64,000 nt of DNA, taken from DASUTB01 sp036374835 (lineage in GTDB: Bacteria; Actinomycetota; Actinomycetes; Jiangellales; Jiangellaceae). The position numbers and the translations under genes were made by a program. Location of the stretch: assembly GCA_036374835.1 (NCBI GenBank), contig DASUTB010000072.1:1-64000 (forward strand), written 5' to 3'. The notes beneath the pieces are model-generated. The model was not told the DNA's origin. It was given only the letters and a program-made list of their open reading frames with translations, and did no database searches. How positions within the stretch are numbered: position 1 is the first letter of the stretch; each line of letters starts with the position of its first letter. Of this stretch, positions 28,021-36,486 are shown piece after piece.

Positions 28021-28734
28021 ATGCCGAAGCCTTCGCTGTTGCTCGTCCACAGTCCGCTGGTCGGCCCATCGTCGTGGCGTCCCCTCGACGAGACCGCACG
28101 TGATCGTGGATATGGCGTTCTCCGGCCGGACCTCACGAGCGTCGCCGTCGCACCGCCTCCACAGTGGCAGCACATGGTCTCGGTCGCAGTGGAGGCAACG
28201 TCCGGACACTCCGACGTCGTGGTCGTCGGGCACTCCGGCGCCGGAGCGATACTGCCGGCCATCGCCGAGCGGCTCGGCGATCAGCTCCGAGCTGTGGTCT
28301 TCGTCGATGCCGTCGTCCCTCCGTCGACGGGAGCGCACATGACCTCGCCACCCGTCCTCGATCTCCTCGACTCCAAGACCGTCGATGGCCGGCTTGCGGT
28401 CTGGCTCGAGTGGTGGCCGTCGGATGCAGTCGACGAGCTCGTCCCCGATCCGAGGGATCAGATCGAGCTGCGCGCAGATATGCCACGGCTGCCACGAGCG
28501 TTCTTCGACGATGCGATTCCCGTCCCTCCAGGCTGGTCGTCCGGCCCGTGCGCCTACCTCAGGCTGAGCGCAGCCTATGACTCGGAGTACGCTGAGGCGG
28601 CGAAGATGGGATGGGCGCGCTCAGCCATCGCGGGAACGCACCTGAGCATCTTCGCCGAGCCGGCACGGGTGCTCGACGAGATCGAGGCTCTCCTGGCGAG
28701 CATCGGCGGCCATTCGCCGGGCGTCCCGTCATGA
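28021..28734 (+). CDS. Alpha/beta hydrolase family protein
   Basis: A 237-residue hydrolase of the RutD/esterase type. The oxyanion region is LLLVHSPLVGPSSW, and the nucleophile elbow is VVGHSGAGA with Ser in the GxSxG position. The C terminus has AGTHLSIFAEPARV, where the catalytic His lies. The substrate is unknown. The stop codon overlaps by six bases with the convergent MarR regulator's 3' end, so the two genes share a terminator region. Confidence 0.9.
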   Translation: MPKPSLLLVHSPLVGPSSWRPLDETARDRGYGVLRPDLTSVAVAPPPQWQHMVSVAVEATSGHSDVVVVGHSGAGAILPAIAERLGDQLRAVVFVDAVVPPSTGAHMTSPPVLDLLDSKTVDGRLAVWLEWWPSDAVDELVPDPRDQIELRADMPRLPRAFFDDAIPVPPGWSSGPCAYLRLSAAYDSEYAEAAKMGWARSAIAGTHLSIFAEPARVLDEIEALLASIGGHSPGVPS

Positions 28735-29325
28735 CATGGCGGAGCGGGCGCCGCCGTCCCGGAACCGCAGCCAGGCGATGTGGTCTCTGACCTCGGCTTC
28801 CTGGCCCGCCGTCAGCGGCGGCCCGCCGTACGTGATGCTCCCGCCGTCCGAAGCGGCCGCGGCAGACGGCCACTCATCTGGTTCGGCGTCGCCGAGCTCG
28901 AGACGCACGGCCCGCTCGAGCAGTCTCAGGCCCGTCTGGGTCAGTAGCAGGTCGTCTCCGAGTGTCTTCTCGATCGCTTGCAGTACGCCGGCGAACAGCG
29001 GCATGGCCGTCTCCTGAACGGCGCGTCCGGCGGCGGTCAGTTCGAACAGCTGGGCACGGCGGTCGTCCGCGTCCGGCATGCGCACGACATGGCCGGCGGC
29101 TTCTAGTGCGCGTAACCGCCGGGACAACGTCGTCGGTGGTGTGCCCGAGAGCTCGGCCAGCCGCGACAGGGACGAGCGCGGTTGGACGACGAGTAGCGAG
29201 TACAAACCGTAGTCCGCCGAATCGATACCCGCATCGGCCAGCGCATCGTCCAGCAGCGCGCCGACGACGCGCGCAAGGCGCCAAACGTCGAACAGAACGT
29301 TGCGCGGCCCGGTACTTAGCCCCAT
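28729..29325 (-). CDS. MarR family transcriptional regulator
   Basis: A 198-residue regulator with the winged-helix core (YGLYSLLVVQPRSSLSRLAE, TPPTTLSRRLRALEAAGHVV, DADDRRAQLFELTAAGR). The C-terminal 50 residues extend beyond the usual MarR length. ATG 29325 is chosen because the longer GTG start at 29343 would lie inside the operator palindrome. It is divergent from the sialidase-fold lipoprotein, and a perfect 15-base palindrome lies between them, so it probably controls itself and that gene. Confidence 0.92.
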   Translation of the reverse strand: MGLSTGPRNVLFDVWRLARVVGALLDDALADAGIDSADYGLYSLLVVQPRSSLSRLAELSGTPPTTLSRRLRALEAAGHVVRMPDADDRRAQLFELTAAGRAVQETAMPLFAGVLQAIEKTLGDDLLLTQTGLRLLERAVRLELGDAEPDEWPSAAAASDGGSITYGGPPLTAGQEAEVRDHIAWLRFRDGGARSAMS

Positions 29326-29328
29326 GTG

Positions 29329-29343
29329 GTGGTAATTTACCAC
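29329..29343. promoter_or_regulatory. MarR-type operator between regulator and lipoprotein
   Basis: GTGGTAATTTACCAC is a perfect 7-1-7 palindrome. It lies four bases upstream of the MarR start and 22 bases upstream of the lipoprotein start, the usual place and form for a MarR dimer site. Confidence 0.75.
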
Positions 29344-29365
29344 TAACCTGAGCTATCTTGCTGCT

Positions 29366-30439
29366 ATGTCGACTCCACATGGTCGTATGTCCCGTCGCTT
29401 CGGGATCGCGGTCGGCGCGATCGTCCTGGTCACCACCGCATGCGGGGAAGACGACAAGGCCGCGACAGGCGGCGACCCGCCGAGCACCCCCACGCCGACG
29501 GCATCGCCGACCGAACCGTCCGGACCACCCACGGCGGCACCCGGCGTCGTCACACCCCATTCCGAGGACCCCGTGCTGCGCGCGGCGGCAGGCGAGCGCT
29601 GGACCAACCCTGGGTGGACTGTGGCCGACGGCGACACGTTGTGGATGTTCCGCAACTCGTTCAGCAGTTTTCCCGGCGTGTCCAGAACGGACCTGATGCG
29701 CTCCCGCGACGGCGGTGAAACCTGGACCGAGGTGGGGCCGGTCATCACGACCGAAGACGTACCGTTCACCGAGAGAACGGCATTCGTGATGACCGGTTGG
29801 GTCGACGAGGCAGGCTGGCACGCCGTCATCGCGACGTATGAGGGGCAGACTGAGCCCAGCGCATTCGGCGTCGCCACCGCCGATCGGCCCGACGGCGAAT
29901 GGACCGTCGCACCCGAGCCGATCGTCGAGCCGGGCATCACCGGCGGTTTCGACGACCTGCGCATCCGCGAGCCGTCCGTCGCGATCGCCGACGACGGCAC
30001 GCTGCACCTCTACTACACGGGTTGGGCCGAGCCGGGCGCCGACAGCGAGATCGGCCTCGCGACATCCACCGACGGCGGGCTCACGTGGGAGGGTCGGGGA
30101 TCGGTGCTGACCGGCGATCAGGACTGGACGCGCGGCGATGTCGGCGGTGCCCAGGTCGTACGTGCCGAACCGGGCTGGGTCATGCTCTACGACTCCACCG
30201 CTCGCGGTGCCTCAGCGGCCGGTCTGGCAACGAGCAGCGACGGCTTCTCCTGGACACCATGGGACCAGAACCCGGTGATCGACCGCCGGGTCAGTCCGGG
30301 AGGCTCGATCTTCCAGAGCGAGGTCGTTCAACCCGACGGCGATGTCGCGACGTATCTGATCGAGGCAGGCCAAGGTTCGGGCCGAACGTCCATCTACCTG
30401 CTCGACCTCGACCTCAGCGTCGTCGCCAACCGAGACTGA
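29366..30439 (+). CDS. Lipoprotein with sialidase/glycosidase-like beta-propeller fold
   Basis: A 357-residue exported lipoprotein. The lipobox VTTAC puts the lipidated Cys at residue 26, followed by a Thr/Pro linker. Asp-box motifs typical of sialidase-like propellers occur twice: SRDGGETW near residue 113 and STDGGLTW near residue 238. Other blades show GFDDLRIREPSVAIADDG and LHLYYTGWAE, reminiscent of GH43/GH33-type glycosidases. No full catalytic set can be assigned, so it may only bind glycans. It is likely controlled by the divergent MarR gene. Confidence 0.82.
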   Translation: MSTPHGRMSRRFGIAVGAIVLVTTACGEDDKAATGGDPPSTPTPTASPTEPSGPPTAAPGVVTPHSEDPVLRAAAGERWTNPGWTVADGDTLWMFRNSFSSFPGVSRTDLMRSRDGGETWTEVGPVITTEDVPFTERTAFVMTGWVDEAGWHAVIATYEGQTEPSAFGVATADRPDGEWTVAPEPIVEPGITGGFDDLRIREPSVAIADDGTLHLYYTGWAEPGADSEIGLATSTDGGLTWEGRGSVLTGDQDWTRGDVGGAQVVRAEPGWVMLYDSTARGASAAGLATSSDGFSWTPWDQNPVIDRRVSPGGSIFQSEVVQPDGDVATYLIEAGQGSGRTSIYLLDLDLSVVANRD

Positions 30440-30507
30440 CCACGCCCTTGCTCGGTTTGCCCGCACGATACCGGGTCTACAGGACACGTTTGGCCGGGGT
30501 TTGCCGG

Positions 30508-30525
30508 CTTAACGTGGTCATTCTG
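30508..30525 (-). repeat. Dispersed 3'-end motif, copy 2 (GH65 gene)
   Basis: On the minus strand CAGAATGACCACGTTAAG. The GH65 stop codon is the TGA inside it. It is followed by a GCCGG..CCGGC hairpin and CCAAACG, as in the other extended copies. Confidence 0.78.
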
Positions 30526-32887
30526 TGGTGCGGTTCATCGGGGCGCGGTGCGGTGGCTGCTCCGGCCGTGGCCCCGGGTCCGGTATCGGTGGGATCGGCG
30601 CGTTGACCGGCGTGCCCACCTTGACCGTCAACGGCTGACCGTGATGGACCAGATCGAGCTGGGAACCGTCTTCCTGCTCACCCTCGCGCAGGTAGTACGT
30701 CGCCTGCTCGTGGTTGACGCTCACCCGCAGCCGCATACCGTGCCACAACAGCGAGAAGTCCAGCCGGGTGATCCGACTCGGTAGCCGAGGAGCGAATGAC
30801 AGCGAACCGCCGTGGTCCCGCATGCCGCCGAGCCCGGCGACCAGCGCGATCCACGACCCGGCAAGTGCCGCCAGATGGACCCCGTCCCGCGTGTTCTGGT
30901 GCGTGTCGTGCAGGTCGATCAGTGCGGCTTCGCCCAAGTAGTCGTGTGCCAGCTCGAGATGCCCCGTCTCGGCGGCGAGCACAGCCTGCGTGCACACCGA
31001 CAACGACGAGTCACGGACGGTGCGCCGCTCGTAGTAGCGGAAGTTGCGCGCCTTCTCGGCCGGCGTGAACTGGTCGCCGCGCCAGTGCATCGCGAGCACG
31101 AGATCCGCCTGCTTCACCACCTGCCGGCGGTACAAGTCGAAGTAGGGATGGGACAGCAGCAGCGGGTAGTCCTCAGGCTTGGTCGCCTCGAAATCCCACT
31201 CCTGGAATCGGGTGAACCCCTCCGACTGCTGGTGAACGCCGATCTCCTCGTCGTACGGGATCGTCATCGCCTTGGCCGCGTCCCGCCACGACGCGGCTTC
31301 CTCCTCGCCGACACCGAGAGCGTGCGCGACGTCAGGGTGACGGTTCACCGCGTCGGCGGCGTTGACGAGGTTCGCCTGCGCCATGAGATTGGTGTAGACG
31401 TTGTCGTTCAGCACTGCCGAGTACTCGTCCGGGCCGGTCACGCCGTCGATGTGGAACTGGCCGTGCCGGTCGTGGTGACCGAGCGAACGCCACATCCGCG
31501 CCGTCTCGACCATGAGTTCGACGCCGACCTCTTTCTCGAACGTTTCGTCGCCGGTCGCACGGACGTAGCGCATCGTCGCGTCGGCGATACCGGCGCCGAT
31601 GTGGAACGCCGCCGTGCCGGCGGGCCAGTAGCCGGAACACTCCTGCCCGCGGATCGTGCGCCAGGGAAACGTCGCGCCCTTGAGTCCCAACGCCTGCGCA
31701 CGCTCGCGGGCCAGGTCGAGCGTCGAATGCCGCCAGCGCAGCACCTGCTCGGCGGCCTGCGGCTTGGTGTAGACGAGCACGGGCAGCACGAACATCTCGG
31801 AGTCCCAGAACGTGTGCCCGTCGTAACCGGGTCCGGTCAGCCCTTTGCCCGGGATCGGCCGCATCTCGTTCCGCGCACCGGCCTGCAGGACGTGGAACAT
31901 GCTGAACCGGACGGCCTCTTGGACTTCCGGATCGCCGTCCACCCGGACGTCGGCCGCGTCCCAGTACTCGTCGAGGTAATGGCGTTGGTCGGTACACAGA
32001 CCGTCCCAGCCGGTCAGTCTGGCTGACGCGATCGCGGCGCCGACCTGATCGCGCAACGCCGGCAGCGACCGCTGGCTTGACCAGCCGTAGGCGAGGTACT
32101 TGATCAGGCGCAGCCGCTCACCGGGCTTGACCACGCAGGCGATCGTCGTGCGCGCCCAGTCCGGGAACGTCTCGGTCTTCAGCTCGATTTCGTGCGGCGC
32201 CTCCACCTGGTGCGACATCGTTGCGGCCATCCGCAAATCACTCGAACGCGTGTGGTGGATCAGCAGGCCGCCATCGCCGTTCGCGATGTGCTGCTCGGAC
32301 ACCAGGGGCTCACGCAGGACCGCCGCGACGCGCGGATCCCTCGACGTCGGCGGCACCACCTCGTTCGCCACGAGTCCGGACTGAACGACGAGACGGACCT
32401 GGCCGTCGAGGGGCTCCACTTCGTAGCAGATCGCGGCGACCGCGCGCTGGGTGAACGACACGAGCCGCGTCGAGTGAACACGGACGGCTCGGCCGGCCGG
32501 CGAGACCCATTCGACGTCCCGCGCGAGCGTGCCGGCCCGCATGTCGAGCACACGCTCGTGCGAGCGCAGTTCGCCGTAGCGGACGTCGAGCGGCTCGTCG
32601 TCGACCAGCAGGCGGATCAGCTTGCCGTTGGTGACGTCGACGACCGTCTGGCCTTCCTCGGGATACCCGTAGCCGGCTTCGGCGTGCGGCAACGGCCGCA
32701 GCTCGTAGAACGAGTTCAGGTATGTGCCAGGCAGCCCGTGCGGCTCGCCTTCGTCCAGGTTTCCGCGCAGGCCGATGTGGCCGTTGGACAGTGCGAAGAC
32801 CGACTCCGACTGCGCCAGCACGTCGAGGTCGAGCCGGGTCTCGCGCACCCGCCACGGTTCAACTGGATATCCACGCTCACGAATCAC
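30518..32887 (-). CDS. GH65 family disaccharide phosphorylase (trehalose/maltose/kojibiose type)
   Basis: A 789-residue glycoside hydrolase family 65 enzyme. An N-terminal beta-sandwich (NGHIGLRGNLDEG) precedes an (alpha/alpha)6 barrel with GYDGHTFWDSEMFVLPVL and VTGPDEYSAVLNDNVYTNL, where the Glu of PDEY is the general acid. A small C-terminal beta domain follows, with a Pro-rich tail. GH65 phosphorylases cleave alpha-glucosides with phosphate to give beta-glucose 1-phosphate. The upstream HAD gene resembles beta-phosphoglucomutase, which would use that product, so a phosphorylase role is favoured over a hydrolase. The GTG start has no strong ribosome site. The specific disaccharide cannot be decided. 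Confidence 0.92.
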   Translation of the reverse strand: MIRERGYPVEPWRVRETRLDLDVLAQSESVFALSNGHIGLRGNLDEGEPHGLPGTYLNSFYELRPLPHAEAGYGYPEEGQTVVDVTNGKLIRLLVDDEPLDVRYGELRSHERVLDMRAGTLARDVEWVSPAGRAVRVHSTRLVSFTQRAVAAICYEVEPLDGQVRLVVQSGLVANEVVPPTSRDPRVAAVLREPLVSEQHIANGDGGLLIHHTRSSDLRMAATMSHQVEAPHEIELKTETFPDWARTTIACVVKPGERLRLIKYLAYGWSSQRSLPALRDQVGAAIASARLTGWDGLCTDQRHYLDEYWDAADVRVDGDPEVQEAVRFSMFHVLQAGARNEMRPIPGKGLTGPGYDGHTFWDSEMFVLPVLVYTKPQAAEQVLRWRHSTLDLARERAQALGLKGATFPWRTIRGQECSGYWPAGTAAFHIGAGIADATMRYVRATGDETFEKEVGVELMVETARMWRSLGHHDRHGQFHIDGVTGPDEYSAVLNDNVYTNLMAQANLVNAADAVNRHPDVAHALGVGEEEAASWRDAAKAMTIPYDEEIGVHQQSEGFTRFQEWDFEATKPEDYPLLLSHPYFDLYRRQVVKQADLVLAMHWRGDQFTPAEKARNFRYYERRTVRDSSLSVCTQAVLAAETGHLELAHDYLGEAALIDLHDTHQNTRDGVHLAALAGSWIALVAGLGGMRDHGGSLSFAPRLPSRITRLDFSLLWHGMRLRVSVNHEQATYYLREGEQEDGSQLDLVHHGQPLTVKVGTPVNAPIPPIPDPGPRPEQPPHRAPMNRTTE

Positions 32888-33205
32888 TGCGGAGCTCCAT
32901 CGCTCAATTGGCTCGGCAGGGCCGCGGACGACAATATCTGTCCCGGTTTGTCGCAGTGCATCGGCCCGCCCTCAATGAGTCCGCGCCTGACTACCCAAAA
33001 GGTACCGCTGATGTCCATGACATCCAGGTAGGCAGTGCGCGACAGGCGTGTTGCGGCCATCCGGGTGGGATGTCTGCTAACTGTCTTTTTATCGTACGAA
33101 GTCCGACCCTGTTCGCCCGAAAGTGTAGCGCTCGTCGGTGCCGAACGCACGAACGACCATGTATACACCCGTCCTGCGCCCAGTGCCACGAAAGCTGACC
33201 GCGCC
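32888..33205. other. Intergenic stretch upstream of the GH65 gene
   Basis: 318 bases, with lower GC than the surroundings, between the HAD and GH65 genes. A 101-codon open frame spans much of it on the minus strand, but its protein looks non-natural. A 15-base palindrome at 33010-33024 is the only clear structured element, so this is probably the GH65 promoter and leader. Confidence 0.5.
33010..33024. promoter_or_regulatory. Palindrome upstream of the GH65 gene
   Basis: GATGTCCATGACATC is a 6-3-6 perfect palindrome 123 bases upstream of the GH65 start. It is a candidate operator for a sugar-responsive repressor; no regulator gene is adjacent. Confidence 0.35.
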
Positions 33206-34051
33206 CTACCGCTCCATCAGTTCGGCGAGGTCCGTGACGACAACGTCCGCGCCGTTGTCCCGAAGCGCGTCGGCCTGGCCGACCCGATCGACGCCGACGA
33301 CGAAGCCGAAACGTCCGGCACGCCCTGCCTGCACGCCGGCGATCGCGTCCTCGAACACTGCGGCGCGCTCCGGCCGAACTCCGAGCTTGGCCGCGGCGGC
33401 AAGGAATGTGTCCGGCGCTGGCTTGCCGGGCAGCCCTTCATCGCGGGCGACCACGCCGTCGACGCGCACCTCGAGGAGGGACGCCAGTCCGGCGGCCTCC
33501 ACCACTTCTGCGCAGTTCTTGCTCGCCGAGACGACGGCCCGGCGCAGTCCGGCGTCCGCCACGGCGGCCAGGTACGCCACGGAACCTTCGTATGGACTCA
33601 CACCCTGCTCGCGGAGTGTGGCGACGAACTCGGTGTTCTTGCGATTGCCCAATCCGTTGATGGTCGCCGCCGTCGCCGGATCGTCCGGCGACCCCTCCGG
33701 CAGTTCGATGCCCCGGCTGGCGAGGAACGACCGGACACCGTCGGCCCGCGCCATGCCGTCGACATACGCCAGATAGTCCTTGCCGGTATCGAACGGCACG
33801 AACTCTTCGCCGGTGCGATCCGCACGTTCGCGCAGGAAGGTGTCGAACGTACGCTTCCACGCCGCTTTGTGGATGACGGCGGTTTCGGTCAGCACCCCGT
33901 CGAGGTCGAACAGGCACGCCTCGATCTGATCCGGTAATCCCAGCACCGGACTACGGTAGCCCGTACCGTTCGGTGACGGGCTCCACAGCCACGTTTCGTC
34001 CGCGACCGGTCTCATACCGCATTGGACGCACGTGCCGTCCGGACGGTTCAC
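33206..34051 (-). CDS. HAD-superfamily hydrolase, beta-phosphoglucomutase-like
   Basis: A HAD enzyme with motif I FDLDGVLTETAVIHKAAW (the two Asp and the mutase-like His/Ala/Trp cap entry), motif II VVSASKN, motif III GKPAPDTF and motif IV VFEDAIAGVQAG. The GLGNRKN cap segment is typical of beta-phosphoglucomutase-like proteins. It would convert beta-glucose 1-phosphate to glucose 6-phosphate, fitting the downstream GH65 enzyme. The start is ambiguous: GTG 34051 overlaps the preceding stop as GTGA, giving 281 residues, whereas GTG 33946 places the start directly before the HAD fold. The first 35 residues have no recognised domain. Confidence 0.88.
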   Translation of the reverse strand: MNRPDGTCVQCGMRPVADETWLWSPSPNGTGYRSPVLGLPDQIEACLFDLDGVLTETAVIHKAAWKRTFDTFLRERADRTGEEFVPFDTGKDYLAYVDGMARADGVRSFLASRGIELPEGSPDDPATAATINGLGNRKNTEFVATLREQGVSPYEGSVAYLAAVADAGLRRAVVSASKNCAEVVEAAGLASLLEVRVDGVVARDEGLPGKPAPDTFLAAAAKLGVRPERAAVFEDAIAGVQAGRAGRFGFVVGVDRVGQADALRDNGADVVVTDLAELMER

Positions 34052-34710
34052 TCTGTTATCAGATCGGCAACGGTGATGCCCAGGACCGCGGCCAGAGCGG
34101 GGGCGATCTCGATTAACTGCGTCGTGTCGATCGTTGCTCCTCGCAGCGCGTCGTAGCCGTCTGCAAGGCCGAGCTCGTTGGCGCCGCGAAAGTCCACGTC
34201 ATCGAGTTTGGCCTGCGCGAGCCGGATCCCGCGCAGCGACGAGCCGCGGAACCTGACGTGGTTCAGGGTCGCGCCGCCGAGGTCGAGGTCGTTGAGCATG
34301 CAGTCCTCGAACGTCACGTCGTCCAGCAGCGCGGCCCGCAGGTTGACCGAGTCGAACTTGCAGCGAGCGAACGTGACGCGGCGCAGGTTCGCCCCGAAAA
34401 TGTCAACGCCGGACAACGCACACGAAAGCGCAGAGGTGTCGCGCCAGGCCGTCTCCGCCAGGTCCGTACCAACGAGCCGCGCACCACTGAGCCACACCTC
34501 GTTGAACCGTGCTCGCCGGTACGTGCCGCCGGAGAAGGTGACTGACGTGAACGCGCACTCGAGGAACTGCGCGTTACCGATCTCGGCGTCCGCGAACTCG
34601 ATGTCGTCGAAGTGCGCGACGTCGTACTCCCCGCCGGGCTCCAACGGCCCGTCGTGCTTGGTGAGCAGGTCAGCATAGGGCAGGTCCCCGAGCTGCTCCG
34701 GCATCAGCAT
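34048..34710 (-). CDS. Pentapeptide-repeat protein
   Basis: A 220-residue protein. Residues 35-190 consist of five-residue repeats of the A(D/N)LXX type (DIFGANLRRVTFARCKFDSV, NLRAALLDDVTFEDCMLNDL), which fold into a right-handed quadrilateral beta-helix. Some family members mimic DNA and protect gyrase, others are structural; neither is shown here. ATG 34710 is chosen because the frame upstream runs into dnaB, and AGGGG lies seven bases before it. It starts 13 bases after dnaB ends and overlaps the HAD gene by four bases, so the three genes may be one transcript. Confidence 0.88.
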   Translation of the reverse strand: MLMPEQLGDLPYADLLTKHDGPLEPGGEYDVAHFDDIEFADAEIGNAQFLECAFTSVTFSGGTYRRARFNEVWLSGARLVGTDLAETAWRDTSALSCALSGVDIFGANLRRVTFARCKFDSVNLRAALLDDVTFEDCMLNDLDLGGATLNHVRFRGSSLRGIRLAQAKLDDVDFRGANELGLADGYDALRGATIDTTQLIEIAPALAAVLGITVADLITE

Positions 34711-34723
34711 CAGGCGGCCCCTA

Positions 34724-36091
34724 CTAGTGGGCCATGTCGACGAAACGGCTGTAGTGGCCCTGGAACGCGACAGTGATCGTCGATGTCGGCCCGTTGCGGT
34801 GCTTGGCCACGATGAAGTCCGCCTCGCCCGCTCGGGGAGACTCGCGCTCGTACGCGTCCTCGCGGTGCAGCAAAATGACCACGTCAGAGTCCTGTTCGAG
34901 ACTGCCCGATTCACGAAGATCAGCAAGCATTGGCTTTTTGTCCGTTCTTTGTTCCGGGCCCCGGTTCAGTTGCGCGATCGCCACGACCGGTACTTCGAGC
35001 TCTTTGGCCAGCAGCTTCAGCGATCGGGAGAACTCCGAGACCTCCTGCTGCCGGCTCTCGACCTTCTTGCCGCTGGTCATCAGCTGTAGGTAGTCGACGA
35101 TGACGAGCCGCAGATCGTGCCGCTGCTTGAGGCGCCGACACTTGGCCCGGATCTCCATCATCGTCATATTGGGAGAGTCGTCGATGAACAAGGGCGCACT
35201 CGATACTTCGCCGGTACGGCGCGCGATCCGGTTCCAGTCGTCCTCGGTCATCTGCCCGGTACGCATGTGGTGCAGCGGTACCCGCGCCTCGGCCGACAAC
35301 AGCCTTGTCGTGATCTCGTTGCGGCTCATCTCCAGCGAGAAGATGACAGACGTCATCTGGTGTTTGATCGACGCAGCCCGAGCAAGATCAAGTCCTAGAG
35401 TTGACTTGCCGATCGCCGGCCGGGCCGCGACTATCACCATCTGGCCCGGATGTAGCCCGTTGGTGAGCGAGTCCAGGTCGGCGAAGCCGGTGGGCACGCC
35501 CACCATCTGGCCGCCGCGCGAGCCGATCGCCTCGATCTCGTCCAGGGCCCCTTCCATGATGTCCGACAGCGGCAGATAGTCCTCGGACGCGCGGCGTTCG
35601 GTGACCGAATACACCTCGGCCTGAGCCTGATCGACGATGTCGTCGGCATCGCCGTCCCCGGTGTACCCCATCTGCACAATTCGGGTACCGGCCTCGACCA
35701 GGCGGCGCAGGATGGCGTGCTCACGGACGATGCTGGCGTAATACCCGGCGTTGGCCGCCGTCGGCACCGACGACACGAGGGTGTGCAGGTACGGCGCGCC
35801 ACCGATCCGGCCCAGCTCACCCGCCTTCTGCAGTTGCGAGACGACGGTGACCGCGTCGGCCGGCTCACCACGGCCGTAGAGATCGAGGATGGCCTCGTAG
35901 ATGGTCTCATGCGCCGGGCGGTAGAAGTCGTGCCCGCGGAGGACCTCCACGACGTCGGCGATGGCGTCCTTGGACAGCAACATGCCGCCCAGCACGGACT
36001 GTTCGGCGGCGATGTCCTGCGGCGGTGTGCGGTCGTAGCTCGGGCCGGACGAGTACTCGTCCTGCCGGCTCGGAAGCTCCGAGACGCTCAC
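34724..36091 (-). CDS. dnaB: Replicative DNA helicase DnaB
   Basis: The hexameric helicase of the replication fork, 455 residues. The N-terminal primase-interacting domain (PPQDIAAEQSVLGGMLL) is followed by a linker and the RecA-like domain with Walker A ARPAIGKST, Walker B LVIVDYLQLM and the arginine-finger region ESGSLEQDSDVVILLHR. The sequence is continuous through the motifs where inteins often insert, so no intein is present. It is separated from rplI by an opposite-strand MATE gene, an interruption of the common rpsF-ssb-rpsR-rplI-dnaB order. Confidence 0.98.
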   Translation of the reverse strand: MSVSELPSRQDEYSSGPSYDRTPPQDIAAEQSVLGGMLLSKDAIADVVEVLRGHDFYRPAHETIYEAILDLYGRGEPADAVTVVSQLQKAGELGRIGGAPYLHTLVSSVPTAANAGYYASIVREHAILRRLVEAGTRIVQMGYTGDGDADDIVDQAQAEVYSVTERRASEDYLPLSDIMEGALDEIEAIGSRGGQMVGVPTGFADLDSLTNGLHPGQMVIVAARPAIGKSTLGLDLARAASIKHQMTSVIFSLEMSRNEITTRLLSAEARVPLHHMRTGQMTEDDWNRIARRTGEVSSAPLFIDDSPNMTMMEIRAKCRRLKQRHDLRLVIVDYLQLMTSGKKVESRQQEVSEFSRSLKLLAKELEVPVVAIAQLNRGPEQRTDKKPMLADLRESGSLEQDSDVVILLHREDAYERESPRAGEADFIVAKHRNGPTSTITVAFQGHYSRFVDMAH

Positions 36092-36486
36092 CGCGGTTCC
36101 CCCTTTCGCCCTCGCTGTCGTACATCCGTTCTATCGCACGCCACTGACAACCGCGATTCGCGCACAGCGTTCGGCCGCGCCGACGTCCGTCAGGTGCCGT
36201 CCGCCCCCCGGTAACGGCACCGTGCGTGGTTACGCTACGCGTTCCCCGAGCCGGGCTGTAGCGGATCCTCCACAGCCTTGTGGAAGGCCCGTGGACAGTC
36301 ATCCCCACCTTGTGGACAGCGCTGGGGACAACCCGTGCACAGCGGAAGACCCAGCAGGTACTCATCCCCGTATACGCTGCTCCGACGACCCTCCACCGGA
36401 TGTGGATCGAACCTCTTCTGGCCGCATCTCACTATCCGAGACGGACACCGGCGCCGCGGGTCCGTAGCCTTACCGTCGATCCAGTA
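36092..36486. other. Divergent intergenic region between dnaB and MATE gene
   Basis: 395 bases with no convincing gene. It should hold divergent promoters for dnaB and the MATE exporter. The centre (36266-36331) is rich in TGTGGA/TCCACA words resembling DnaA boxes (listed separately). Confidence 0.6.
36266..36331. promoter_or_regulatory. Cluster of DnaA-box-like 9-mers
   Basis: Five 9-mers close to TTGTCCACA or its complement occur in 66 bases: TCCTCCACA (36266), TGTGGAAGG (36279), CGTGGACAG (36290), TGTGGACAG (36311, one mismatch) and TGGGGACAA (36323, one mismatch). TGTGGATCG at 36401 is a further weak match. The cluster lies upstream of dnaB, so DnaA could control dnaB or be titrated here. 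No site is perfect. Confidence 0.4.

Noticed and set aside
32884..33189. 101-codon minus-strand open frame that overlaps the GH65 start as GTGA
   Set aside because: The protein has no recognisable fold or natural-looking composition and no ribosome site. The four-base overlap is likely chance, and the DNA looks like promoter sequence.
34724..36091. Intein in DnaB
   Set aside because: Walker A, Walker B and the later motifs are continuous and the length is normal.
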